Assembly (NCBI GenBank): GCA_027592105.1
Contig: JAQCLA010000166.1
Coordinates: 1 to 5,696, forward strand
From: Pseudomonadota bacterium
GTDB lineage: Bacteria > Pseudomonadota > Alphaproteobacteria > Rhodobacterales > Rhodobacteraceae
Length of the DNA stretch: 5,696 nucleotides
Direction: 5' to 3'
Shown here: positions 1 through 5,696 of the stretch, piece by piece
How the letters are laid out: the number at the start of each line of letters is the position of its first letter
Numbering within the stretch: position 1 is the first letter of the stretch
Position numbers and translations under genes: made by a program
The notes under the pieces: model-generated
Database searches by the model: none
What the model was told of the DNA's origin: nothing
Seen by the model: the letters and a program-made list of their open reading frames with translations, nothing else

Positions 1-557
1 AGAATGTCATAGACGTTGGCGCCCATCGAGGGCAGCACATCGAGACCTTCGATATTGCGCGCGGCCATGACGAAGTTTTCGTCCAGCGTTGCACCATCGA
101 TTATCAGCGTGCGCTTCCAACCGAGGTTCTTGACCTGCTTGGCCAGTGCCGACGTCTTTGCGCTGTCCATCGCTGCGGCGTCCAGCACGACGAGGTTCCC
201 CTCGGCGGCCTTGACGCTCAGCGCATGCTTGAGACCGAGCGCGCGGAACTTCTTGGGCAGATCATGGGCGTGGCTACGCGGGGTCGGGCCTTTGTAGACA
301 CCACCCTTGCGGAAGATCGGCGCATTGCGGTCACCGTGGCGTGCGCCGCCGGTGCCTTTTTGCTTGTAGATCTTCTTGGTCGAATAGCTGGTTTCCGAGC
401 GGGTCTTGACCTTATGGGTACCGGCCTGCGCCTTGTTGCGCTGCCAGCGGACCACACGGTGCAGGATGTCGGCGCGAGGTTCCAGGCCGAAGATATCTTC
501 GCCCAGATCGACCGAGCCGGCCTTGCCGCCGTCCAGTTTGATCACGTCGAGTTTCAT
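1..557 (-). CDS. rplD: 50S ribosomal protein L4, partial (C-terminus off the left edge)
   Basis: L4 binds 23S rRNA early in assembly of the large subunit and sends a long loop into the wall of the nascent-peptide exit tunnel. The minus-strand frame from ATG at 557-555 gives 185 codons with no stop before the window edge. It begins MKLDVIKLDGGKAGSVDLGE. Residues about 45-90 contain the basic loop, with the hallmark KQKGTGGARHGDRNAPIFRKGG split around the QKGTG core. The second half (HDLPKKFRALGLKHALSVKA, then NLVVLDAAAM) is the conserved globular part. Family length is near 205 residues, so roughly 20 residues are missing beyond the edge. The start codon overlaps the rplC stop as ATGA, which suggests translational coupling. 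In E. coli, L4 also represses its own S10 operon; nothing here shows whether that holds in this lineage. Confidence 0.96.
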   Translation of the reverse strand, partial: MKLDVIKLDGGKAGSVDLGEDIFGLEPRADILHRVVRWQRNKAQAGTHKVKTRSETSYSTKKIYKQKGTGGARHGDRNAPIFRKGGVYKGPTPRSHAHDLPKKFRALGLKHALSVKAAEGNLVVLDAAAMDSAKTSALAKQVKNLGWKRTLIIDGATLDENFVMAARNIEGLDVLPSMGANVYDI

Positions 558-571
558 TCCTCACCGTCCTT
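554..571 (-). promoter_or_regulatory. rplC-rplD ATGA overlap and rplD ribosome-binding site
   Basis: The rplC stop TGA (556-554) and the rplD start ATG (557-555) share bases as ATGA. The likely Shine-Dalgarno for rplD is AAGGA at 571-567, 9 nt before the start. It lies inside the codons for Lys-Asp in the charged end of L3. Such an overlap normally means the downstream gene is translated by re-initiation or coupled to the upstream one. Confidence 0.7.
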
Positions 572-1372
572 CTTCTCGGCCGACACATCGGCCTCGGTGG
601 CGTCCATCGCTGCAGCTTCTGCGGCGGCTGCAGCTGCGGCTGCGGCTTCTGCTTCAGCGGCGGCCTGAGCGGCGGCGGCGTCAGCGGCAGCAACGGCAGA
701 GCGCAGCGCTGCGGGCAACACGGCATCATCAGGGAACGGCTTTTTGACCGCGTCCTTGACGGTGACCCAGCCACCCTTGGAGCCGGGAACAGCGCCCTTG
801 ACCATGATCAGGCCACGGTCTGTGTCGGTGCGGACAACCTGAAGATTTTGCGTCGTCACGCGGGCAGCGCCCATGTGACCGGCCATCTTCTTGCCCTTGA
901 ACACGCGACCCGGATCCTGACACTGGCCGGTCGAACCATGCGAGCGGTGGCTGATCGACACACCGTGCGATGCACGCAGGCCGCCGAAGTTGTGCCGCTT
1001 CATCGCACCGGCAAAACCCTTACCGATCGAGGTGCCCGTCACATCGACGAACTGACCTGCGAAGTAGTGATCGGCGATGATTTCTTCGCCGACCGGCAGC
1101 AGGTTCTCGGCATCGACGCGGAATTCCACAAGCTTGCGCTTGGGGGCCACGTTGGCGGCTGCGAAATGGCCACGCATGGGGGCCGAAACGCGCTTGACCT
1201 TGGCTGTACCGGCACCGAGCTGAACGGCGGTATAGCCGTCACGCTCAGAGGTCCGCTGGGCCACGACCTGCAGGTTATCGAGTTGAAGCACGGTCACCGG
1301 CACTTGCCGTCCGTCTTCCATGAACAGCCGGGTCATGCCCAGCTTCTTGGCGATTACACCAGAGCGCAACAT
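554..1372 (-). CDS. rplC: 50S ribosomal protein L3 with alanine-rich C-terminal tail
   Basis: L3 is an early-assembly protein of the large subunit; its extended loop approaches the peptidyl-transferase centre. The 272-residue product starts MLRSGVIAKKLGMTRLF at ATG 1372-1370. This start is preferred over an in-frame TTG at 1390 because the family N-terminus begins here and a strong GAGGGGGG ribosome-binding site lies 8 nt upstream. Residues 1-211 cover the normal fold, including VTGTSIGKGFAGAMKRHNFG (111-130) and GSTGQCQDPG (146-155). Gln150 aligns with the glutamine that PrmB methylates in E. coli L3. E. coli L3 has 209 residues, so about 60 residues here are extra: residues 221-258 are 27 alanines in 38 positions, including nine in a row at 243-251, and the end is acidic and charged (SAEKKDGEE). 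Similar extensions are, as far as I recall, common in Rhodobacteraceae. Function of the tail is unknown. Confidence 0.97.
   Translation of the reverse strand: MLRSGVIAKKLGMTRLFMEDGRQVPVTVLQLDNLQVVAQRTSERDGYTAVQLGAGTAKVKRVSAPMRGHFAAANVAPKRKLVEFRVDAENLLPVGEEIIADHYFAGQFVDVTGTSIGKGFAGAMKRHNFGGLRASHGVSISHRSHGSTGQCQDPGRVFKGKKMAGHMGAARVTTQNLQVVRTDTDRGLIMVKGAVPGSKGGWVTVKDAVKKPFPDDAVLPAALRSAVAAADAAAAQAAAEAEAAAAAAAAAEAAAMDATEADVSAEKKDGEE
599..712 (-). repeat. GCN-codon low-complexity tract encoding the L3 alanine tail
   Basis: The tract encodes L3 residues 221-258, of which 27 are alanine. Mixed GCC, GCA, GCT and GCG codons are used, so it is a degenerate trinucleotide repeat and not a pure one. On the plus strand the octamer gcttctgc occurs at 615-622 and again at 645-652, 30 bases apart, hinting at an old short internal duplication. 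Slippage or unequal exchange could change the length between strains; that is inference. Confidence 0.75.
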
Positions 1373-1380
1373 CGTCACTG

Positions 1381-1388
1381 CCCCCCTC
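1381..1388 (-). promoter_or_regulatory. rplC ribosome-binding site overlapping the rpsJ stop
   Basis: GAGGGGGG (1388-1381) lies 8 nt before the rplC ATG, and its first two bases are the last two of the rpsJ TGA stop (1389-1387). This decides the rplC start at 1372 against the in-frame TTG at 1390. Termination on rpsJ would leave a ribosome sitting on this site, which favours coupled translation. Confidence 0.75.
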
Positions 1389-1701
1389 AAACCTTGATCT
1401 CGACATCCACGCCGGCGGCGAGGTCGAGCTTCATCAGCGCGTCCACCGTCTGCGGGGTCGGATCGACAATATCAAGCAGACGCTTGTGGGTACGAATCTC
1501 CCACTGGTCACGCGATTTCTTGTCGATGTGGGGTCCACGCAGAACCGTGAACTTCTCGATCTTGTTGGGAAGCGGGATCGGACCGCGCACTTGTGCGCCG
1601 GTACGCTTGGCAGTGTTCACGATCTCCGCGGTGGAAGCGTCGAGAACCCGGTAATCGAACGCCTTAAGGCGGATCCGGATATTCTGGCTGGCAATCGCCA
1701 T
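1387..1701 (-). CDS. rpsJ: 30S ribosomal protein S10 (NusE)
   Basis: S10 is a head protein of the small subunit. The same protein, as NusE, pairs with NusB and contacts NusG in antitermination and transcription-translation coupling. The 104-residue product has normal length (103 in E. coli). It starts MAIASQNIRIRLKAFDYRVL, carries the near-universal AKRTGAQVRGPIPLP segment at about 31-45, a basic loop (KIEKFTVLRGPHIDKKSRDQ) that reaches into the head, and the conserved end VDALMKLDLAAGVDVEIKV. The ATG at 1701-1699 is supported by AAGGA 7 nt upstream. It is the first gene of the S10 group, 136 nt after tuf, and is followed by rplC after only 14 nt. Whether it has its own promoter or is read through from tuf cannot be settled from the sequence. 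Confidence 0.98.
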   Translation of the reverse strand: MAIASQNIRIRLKAFDYRVLDASTAEIVNTAKRTGAQVRGPIPLPNKIEKFTVLRGPHIDKKSRDQWEIRTHKRLLDIVDPTPQTVDALMKLDLAAGVDVEIKV

Positions 1702-1708
1702 TTTGTTT

Positions 1709-1728
1709 TCCTTTCAGTTGAGAGGAGG
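1709..1728 (-). promoter_or_regulatory. rpsJ ribosome-binding site with upstream anti-SD-like CCTCCT
   Basis: AAGGA at 1713-1709 lies 7 nt before the rpsJ ATG. About 10 nt further upstream (1728-1723) the RNA reads CCUCCU, the same as the core of the 16S anti-Shine-Dalgarno. Its UCCU (1726-1723) can pair with AGGA (1712-1709) of the ribosome-binding site in a short hairpin. The first bases of CCUCCU also belong to the 3' arm of the 1725-1744 stem-loop, so the two pairings compete. The ribosome-binding site is firm; a switch is inference. Confidence 0.6.
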
Positions 1729-1744
1729 GGCCATTCCGCCCCTC
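1725..1744 (-). other. Stem-loop in the rpsJ leader, next to the ribosome-binding site
   Basis: The minus strand reads GAGGGGC, loop GGAATG, GCCCCTC: a perfect 7-bp GC-rich stem with a 6-nt loop, ending 11 nt before the rpsJ Shine-Dalgarno. No run of U follows, so it does not look like a classical intrinsic terminator. A role in rpsJ translation or mRNA stability is possible. Confidence 0.65.
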
Positions 1745-1764
1745 GTCGAACCGGTTTCATTGAT

Positions 1765-1781
1765 CCGGTCTTTTTGACCGG
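1765..1781 (-). other. Stem-loop in the tuf-rpsJ spacer
   Basis: The minus strand reads CCGGTC, loop AAAAA, GACCGG: a perfect 6-bp stem with a 5-nt all-A loop. It sits one base downstream of the larger 1783-1811 stem-loop, so the two could stack. No U-run follows. Function unknown. Confidence 0.6.
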
Positions 1782-1782
1782 T

Positions 1783-1811
1783 GAAGGCCGCGCCAATACA
1801 GCGCGACCTTC
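1783..1811 (-). terminator. Strong stem-loop after tuf, possible partial terminator
   Basis: The minus strand reads GAAGGTCGCGC, loop TGTATTG, GCGCGGCCTTC: an 11-bp stem with one U-G pair and a 7-nt loop, starting 26 nt past the tuf stop. This is the strongest hairpin in the window and sits where a tuf terminator or processing site would be expected. It lacks a downstream U-tract, so if it terminates at all it is probably partial. A role as mRNA 3'-end stabiliser or RNase site is equally open. Confidence 0.45.
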
Positions 1812-1826
1812 GATTGTTCAAGCCAA

Positions 1827-1837
1827 GATCCGAAGGA

Positions 1838-1839
<2 letters not shown>
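1827..1839 (-). other. Small stem-loop overlapping the tuf stop codon
   Basis: The minus strand reads GATCC, loop TTC, GGATC: a 5-bp stem with a 3-nt loop. It begins at the second base of the tuf TGA. It is weak alone and has no U-run, but is the first of four hairpins in the spacer. Confidence 0.4.
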
Positions 1840-3013
<1,174 letters not shown>

Positions 3014-3018
3014 GATGG

Positions 3019-3025
3019 CCTCCTT
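3019..3025 (-). promoter_or_regulatory. tuf ribosome-binding site, consensus
   Basis: AAGGAGG (3025-3019) lies 5 nt before the tuf ATG and fully matches the Shine-Dalgarno consensus. It is the best ribosome-binding site in the window, in keeping with EF-Tu being among the most abundant cell proteins. Confidence 0.85.
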
Positions 3026-3035
3026 ATCGGGTCGA

Positions 3036-3086
3036 TGGGGCAGCGCCCCACCCTACGGTGGTGGGTAGGGCGGGTTTGACCCCGCC
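3036..3086. repeat. Back-to-back palindromes in the fusA-tuf spacer, REP-like
   Basis: Two related units face each other. On the plus strand GTAGGGCGGG (3065-3074) leads into a hairpin with arms GGCGGG (3069-3074) and CCCGCC (3081-3086). On the minus strand GTAGGGTGGG (3056-3047) leads into a hairpin with arms TGGGGC (3050-3045) and GCCCCA (3041-3036). Between them CCCTAC (3051-3056) and GTAGGG (3065-3070) form a third 6-bp stem with an 8-nt loop. No U-tract follows any of them. The GTAGGGyGGG-plus-palindrome pattern resembles dispersed intergenic repeats I associate with Rhodobacterales genomes; that is from memory, not a search. In the transcript it would fold between two highly expressed genes. 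Confidence 0.55.
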
Positions 3087-3093
3087 GCCCCGG

Positions 3094-5217
3094 TTATGCG
3101 TATTTCGCTTGGATCTCTTCCGAGATGTTGTGCGGTACCGGCTCGTAATGGTCGAACAACATCGTGAACTGCGCGCGGCCCGAGGACATGGAGCGCAAGG
3201 TGTTGATGTAGCCGAACATATTGGCCAGCGGGACGAAAGAGTTGATCACGATGGCATTGCCACGGCTTTCTTGGCCGGTCACCTGACCACGACGCGATGT
3301 CAGATCGCCGATGATGCCGCCGGTGTAATCCTCGGGCGTCACCACTTCGACTTTCATGATCGGCTCGAGCAGCTTTGCACCCGCCCGCTTCAGACCTTCG
3401 CGCATGCCCATGCGGGCTGCGATTTCGAAGGCGAGAACGGAGGAGTCCACATCGTGGAACTTACCATCGATCAGCGCGACCTTGAAATCGATCACGGGGA
3501 AGCCCGCAAGCGGACCGCTGTCCATGACCGACTTGATGCCTTTTTCGACACCGGGGATGTATTCCTTGGGGACCGCACCACCAACGATGCGGCTTTCGAA
3601 GGAGTACCCCTCGCCCGGCTCTGTCGGCGAGATCTCGAGCTTGACCTCGGCGTACTGACCCGAACCACCCGACTGCTTCTTGTGGGTGTAGGTATGCTCG
3701 ATCTTTTGACCGATGGTCTCGCGATAGGCCACCTGCGGCGCACCGATATTGGCCTCGACCTTGAATTCGCGGCGCAGCCGGTCGATCAGAATGTCGAGGT
3801 GAAGTTCGCCCATACCACGCATGATGGTCTGGCCGGATTCGATATCGGTTTCCACGCGGAACGAGGGATCTTCGGCCGCCAGACGCTGCAGACCGAGAGA
3901 CATTTTCTCTTGGTCGGCTTTGGTCTTGGGTTCGACCGCGATCTCGATCACCGGATCGGGGAAGGTCATGGTTTCCAGAACCACCGGATGGGCCGGATCA
4001 CACAGCGTGTCACCCGTGGTGGTGTCTTTCAGACCTGCAAGCGCGATGATGTCGCCGGCGAAAGCCTCGGCGATTTCTTCTTGCTTGTTGGCATGCATCA
4101 TCACCATGCGGCCGATCCGCTCGCGCTTGCCCTTGGTCGCGTTCAGAAGCTGGTCGCCCTTCTTCATCTGACCCGAATAGATCCGAGTGAAGGTGAGCGT
4201 GCCCATGAACGGGTCGTTCATGATCTTGAACGCCAGACCAGCGAAGGGCTGCGCGTCTTCCGCCGAACGCGGAATGCTGCGGGTTTCCGTCTCGTCGCCC
4301 GGTGCAAAGCCCATGTAGGCCGGCACATCGAGCGGACCGGGCAGATAATCGACCACGGCGTTGAGAAGCGGCTGAACGCCCTTGTTCTTGAAGGCGGAAC
4401 CACCAAGCACAGGAACGAAGGTCATCGACAAGCAGCCCTTGCGGATCAGCTTGCGCAGGGTCGGCACGTCGGGCTCTTGGCCTTCGAGATAGGCCTCCAT
4501 CGCCGCGTCATCCATTTCGACCGCGTTTTCTACGAGAACCGAGCGCCACTCATCGGCGAGGTCCTGCAACTCGGCCCGGATCGGCTGACGCACCCAGGAT
4601 GCGCCCAGATCTTCGCCTTCCCAGACCCATTCTTCCATGGTGACCAGATCGACGATTCCTTCGAGCTGATCTTCGGCGCCGATCGGGAAGTTCACGGGAA
4701 CGGGGGTCGCGCCGGTGCGGTCTTTGATCATCTTCACGCAGTTGAAGAAGTCGGCACCGATCTTGTCCATCTTGTTGACGAACACCATCCGCGGCACCTT
4801 GTAGCGGTCGGCCTGACGCCACACCGTTTCGGTCTGCGGCTCAACACCGGCGTTCGCATCGAGCAGCGCGACAGCGCCGTCAAGAACGGCCAGCGAACGC
4901 TCGACTTCGATGGTGAAGTCAACGTGGCCGGGGGTGTCGATGATGTTGAAGCGCACCTTGGTATCCGAGGTGCCTTCTGCGGTCGGATCTTCCTGCCACT
5001 GCCAGAAGGTCGTGGTCGCGGCGGAAGTGATCGTGATCCCGCGCTCTTGCTCTTGTTCCATCCAGTCCATGGTGGCCGCGCCATCATGAACTTCGCCGAT
5101 CTTATGCGAACGGCCGGTGTAATAGAGAATGCGCTCGGTCGTCGTAGTTTTGCCGGCGTCGATATGCGCCATGATGCCGAAGTTGCGGTAGCGCTCGAGC
5201 GGATAGTCGCGTGCCAT
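3094..5217 (-). CDS. fusA: Elongation factor G
   Basis: EF-G is the cytoplasmic GTPase that moves tRNAs and mRNA through the ribosome after peptide bond formation and, with RRF, helps split the ribosome. The 707-residue product is full length. The G domain has G1 AHIDAGKT (17-24), G2 RGITI (59-63), G3 DTPGH (94-98) with catalytic His98, and G4 NKMD (148-151). A G5-region motif GGSAFKNKG follows before domain II. Domains III-V include KKQSGGSGQYAEV and, at the domain IV tip, HDVDSS with His588, the conserved residue that reaches the decoding centre. The C-terminal domain has GQESRGNA and NMFGYINTLRSMSSGRA. The ATG at 5217-5215 has GAGGA 8 nt upstream. It lies 67 nt after rpsG and 80 nt before tuf, the usual str-operon place. 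The sequence fits canonical EF-G1, not a resistance or mitochondrial-type paralogue. Confidence 0.99.
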   Translation of the reverse strand: MARDYPLERYRNFGIMAHIDAGKTTTTERILYYTGRSHKIGEVHDGAATMDWMEQEQERGITITSAATTTFWQWQEDPTAEGTSDTKVRFNIIDTPGHVDFTIEVERSLAVLDGAVALLDANAGVEPQTETVWRQADRYKVPRMVFVNKMDKIGADFFNCVKMIKDRTGATPVPVNFPIGAEDQLEGIVDLVTMEEWVWEGEDLGASWVRQPIRAELQDLADEWRSVLVENAVEMDDAAMEAYLEGQEPDVPTLRKLIRKGCLSMTFVPVLGGSAFKNKGVQPLLNAVVDYLPGPLDVPAYMGFAPGDETETRSIPRSAEDAQPFAGLAFKIMNDPFMGTLTFTRIYSGQMKKGDQLLNATKGKRERIGRMVMMHANKQEEIAEAFAGDIIALAGLKDTTTGDTLCDPAHPVVLETMTFPDPVIEIAVEPKTKADQEKMSLGLQRLAAEDPSFRVETDIESGQTIMRGMGELHLDILIDRLRREFKVEANIGAPQVAYRETIGQKIEHTYTHKKQSGGSGQYAEVKLEISPTEPGEGYSFESRIVGGAVPKEYIPGVEKGIKSVMDSGPLAGFPVIDFKVALIDGKFHDVDSSVLAFEIAARMGMREGLKRAGAKLLEPIMKVEVVTPEDYTGGIIGDLTSRRGQVTGQESRGNAIVINSFVPLANMFGYINTLRSMSSGRAQFTMLFDHYEPVPHNISEEIQAKYA

Positions 5218-5225
5218 GGGGGAGG

Positions 5226-5230
5226 TCCTC
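5226..5230 (-). promoter_or_regulatory. fusA ribosome-binding site
   Basis: GAGGA (5230-5226) lies 8 nt before the fusA ATG. It is part of a short palindrome-like GAGGACCTC. It supports the start at 5217, which is also where EF-G family proteins begin (MARDYPLERYRNFGIMAHID). Confidence 0.65.
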
Positions 5231-5252
5231 AGGCTTGGGTTACATGTCGGAA

Positions 5253-5277
5253 GGACGGCCCCCGGATGGGACCGTCC
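5253..5277 (-). other. Stem-loop just after the rpsG stop
   Basis: The minus strand reads GGACGG, T, CCC, loop ATCCG, GGG, G, CCGTCC. This is a 6-bp stem, one mismatch and a further 3 bp, with a 5-nt loop. It starts 7 nt past the rpsG TAA and is followed by TTCCG, not a U-tract. A full terminator is unlikely because fusA follows in the same operon; attenuation, processing or 3'-end protection are possible. Confidence 0.5.
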
Positions 5278-5284
5278 ATTCTAT

Positions 5285-5696
5285 TTACCAGCGGTAGTGG
5301 CTGAATGCGCGGTTTGCATCGGCCATCTTGTGGGTATCTTCGCGCTTTTTCACCGCGGCACCGCGCGAGTTCACAGCATCGATCAGCTCGCCTGCAAGGC
5401 GCTCTTCCATGGTGTTCTCGTTGCGGGCACGGCTGGCGTTGATCAACCAGCGGATGGCAAGCGCTTCACGGCGCTCGGGCCGCACTTCGACGGGCACCTG
5501 GTAGGTGGCACCACCGACGCGGCGCGAACGCACTTCGACGGCGGGCTTCACATTGTCGAGCGCTTCGTGGAAAACTTCCACAGGCGCGCGCTTCAGCTTG
5601 GCTTCCACCCGCTCGAACGCGTTGTAGACGATACGCTCTGCGATCGACTTCTTACCATCGACCATCAGATTGTTCATGAATTTGGTCAGCACCATA
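5285..5696 (-). CDS. rpsG: 30S ribosomal protein S7, partial (N-terminus off the right edge)
   Basis: S7 is the primary protein that organises the 3' domain of 16S rRNA in the head of the small subunit, near the mRNA exit and E-site tRNA. The visible 136 residues run from MVLTKFMNNLMVDGKKS to the typical end KMADANRAFSHYRW. They include KLKRAPVEVFHEALDNVKP, the beta-hairpin region RSRRVGGATYQVPVEVRPERR and the RNENTMEERLAGEL segment. Family length is about 156, and homologues have some 20 more residues before VLTKF, so Met at 5695 is internal and the true start lies beyond the edge. The last base in the window is the third base of the preceding codon, in keeping with an open frame. In E. coli, S7 represses translation of its own operon from the rpsL-rpsG spacer, which is not in this window. 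Confidence 0.97.
   Translation of the reverse strand, partial: MVLTKFMNNLMVDGKKSIAERIVYNAFERVEAKLKRAPVEVFHEALDNVKPAVEVRSRRVGGATYQVPVEVRPERREALAIRWLINASRARNENTMEERLAGELIDAVNSRGAAVKKREDTHKMADANRAFSHYRW

Noticed and set aside
1370..1390. In-frame TTG at 1390 as an upstream rplC start, giving 278 residues
   Set aside because: The six extra residues (MRGAVT) are not part of the L3 family N-terminus, and the region they cover is the GAGGGGGG ribosome-binding site for the ATG at 1372.
848..1654. 268-codon open frame on the plus strand, antisense to rplC and rpsJ
   Set aside because: It covers two confident ribosomal protein genes on the other strand and shows no recognisable protein family.
1765..1781. 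Plus-strand intrinsic terminator, because the hairpin contains TTTTT
   Set aside because: The T-run is the loop, not the tail of the stem, and no plus-strand gene leads into it.
1793..1821. Possible rpsJ promoter on the minus strand: TTGAAC (1821-1816), 17-nt spacer, TATTGG (1798-1793)
   Set aside because: The -35 matches 4 of 6 and the -10 only 3 of 6, and the -10 lies in the loop and arm of the strong 1783-1811 hairpin, which explains the sequence better. Not listed without TSS data.
3058..5304. 748-codon open frame on the plus strand, antisense to fusA
   Set aside because: It mirrors fusA in an opposite frame, which stays open because of GC-rich third positions. The product is His/Arg/Asp-rich with no recognisable domain, and fusA is unmistakable on the other strand.
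5693..5695. ATG at 5695 as the rpsG start
   Set aside because: S7 homologues have about 20 residues before VLTKFMNNLM, and the frame is still open at the window edge, so this Met is internal.

Overview
The window is a stretch of core translation-machinery operon. Every gene lies on the minus strand, so transcription runs from the right edge (5696) to the left edge (1). In that order the genes are rpsG (30S protein S7, 5' end off the window), fusA (EF-G), tuf (EF-Tu), rpsJ (S10), rplC (L3) and rplD (L4, 3' end off the window). This is the end of the str operon joined directly to the start of the S10 operon, with no unrelated gene between them.

The protein sequences point to an alphaproteobacterium, most likely Rhodobacteraceae/Rhodobacterales. 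Support comes from a 391-residue EF-Tu, an S10 starting MAIASQNIRIRLKAFDYRVL, an L3 carrying GSTGQCQDPGRVFKGKKMAG followed by a long alanine-rich C-terminal tail, and an S7 ending in FSHYRW. GC-rich third codon positions agree with this. The genus cannot be named from the window, and these assignments rest on recognised sequence rather than a database search.

Layout from right to left: rpsG (5285 to beyond 5696); a 67-nt spacer with a GC-rich stem-loop just past the rpsG stop; fusA (3094-5217); an 80-nt spacer holding back-to-back palindromes that look like a dispersed Rhodobacterales intergenic repeat, followed by a full AAGGAGG ribosome-binding site; tuf (1838-3013); a 136-nt spacer and rpsJ leader with four successive hairpins; rpsJ (1387-1701); rplC (554-1372), starting 14 nt after the rpsJ stop; and rplD (557 to beyond 1), overlapping rplC by ATGA. 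The only non-coding stretches are the three larger spacers, each under 140 nt, plus the 14-nt rpsJ-rplC gap.

The genes act together in protein synthesis. S7 and S10 are head proteins of the small subunit, L3 and L4 are early-assembly proteins of the large subunit, EF-Tu delivers aminoacyl-tRNA, and EF-G drives translocation. S10 is also the transcription antitermination factor NusE. Coding content is conserved and ordinary, and I see no undescribed system. The points most worth a second look are in the spacers: the hairpin series and anti-Shine-Dalgarno-like sequence before rpsJ, the palindrome pair before tuf, and the low-complexity tail of L3.
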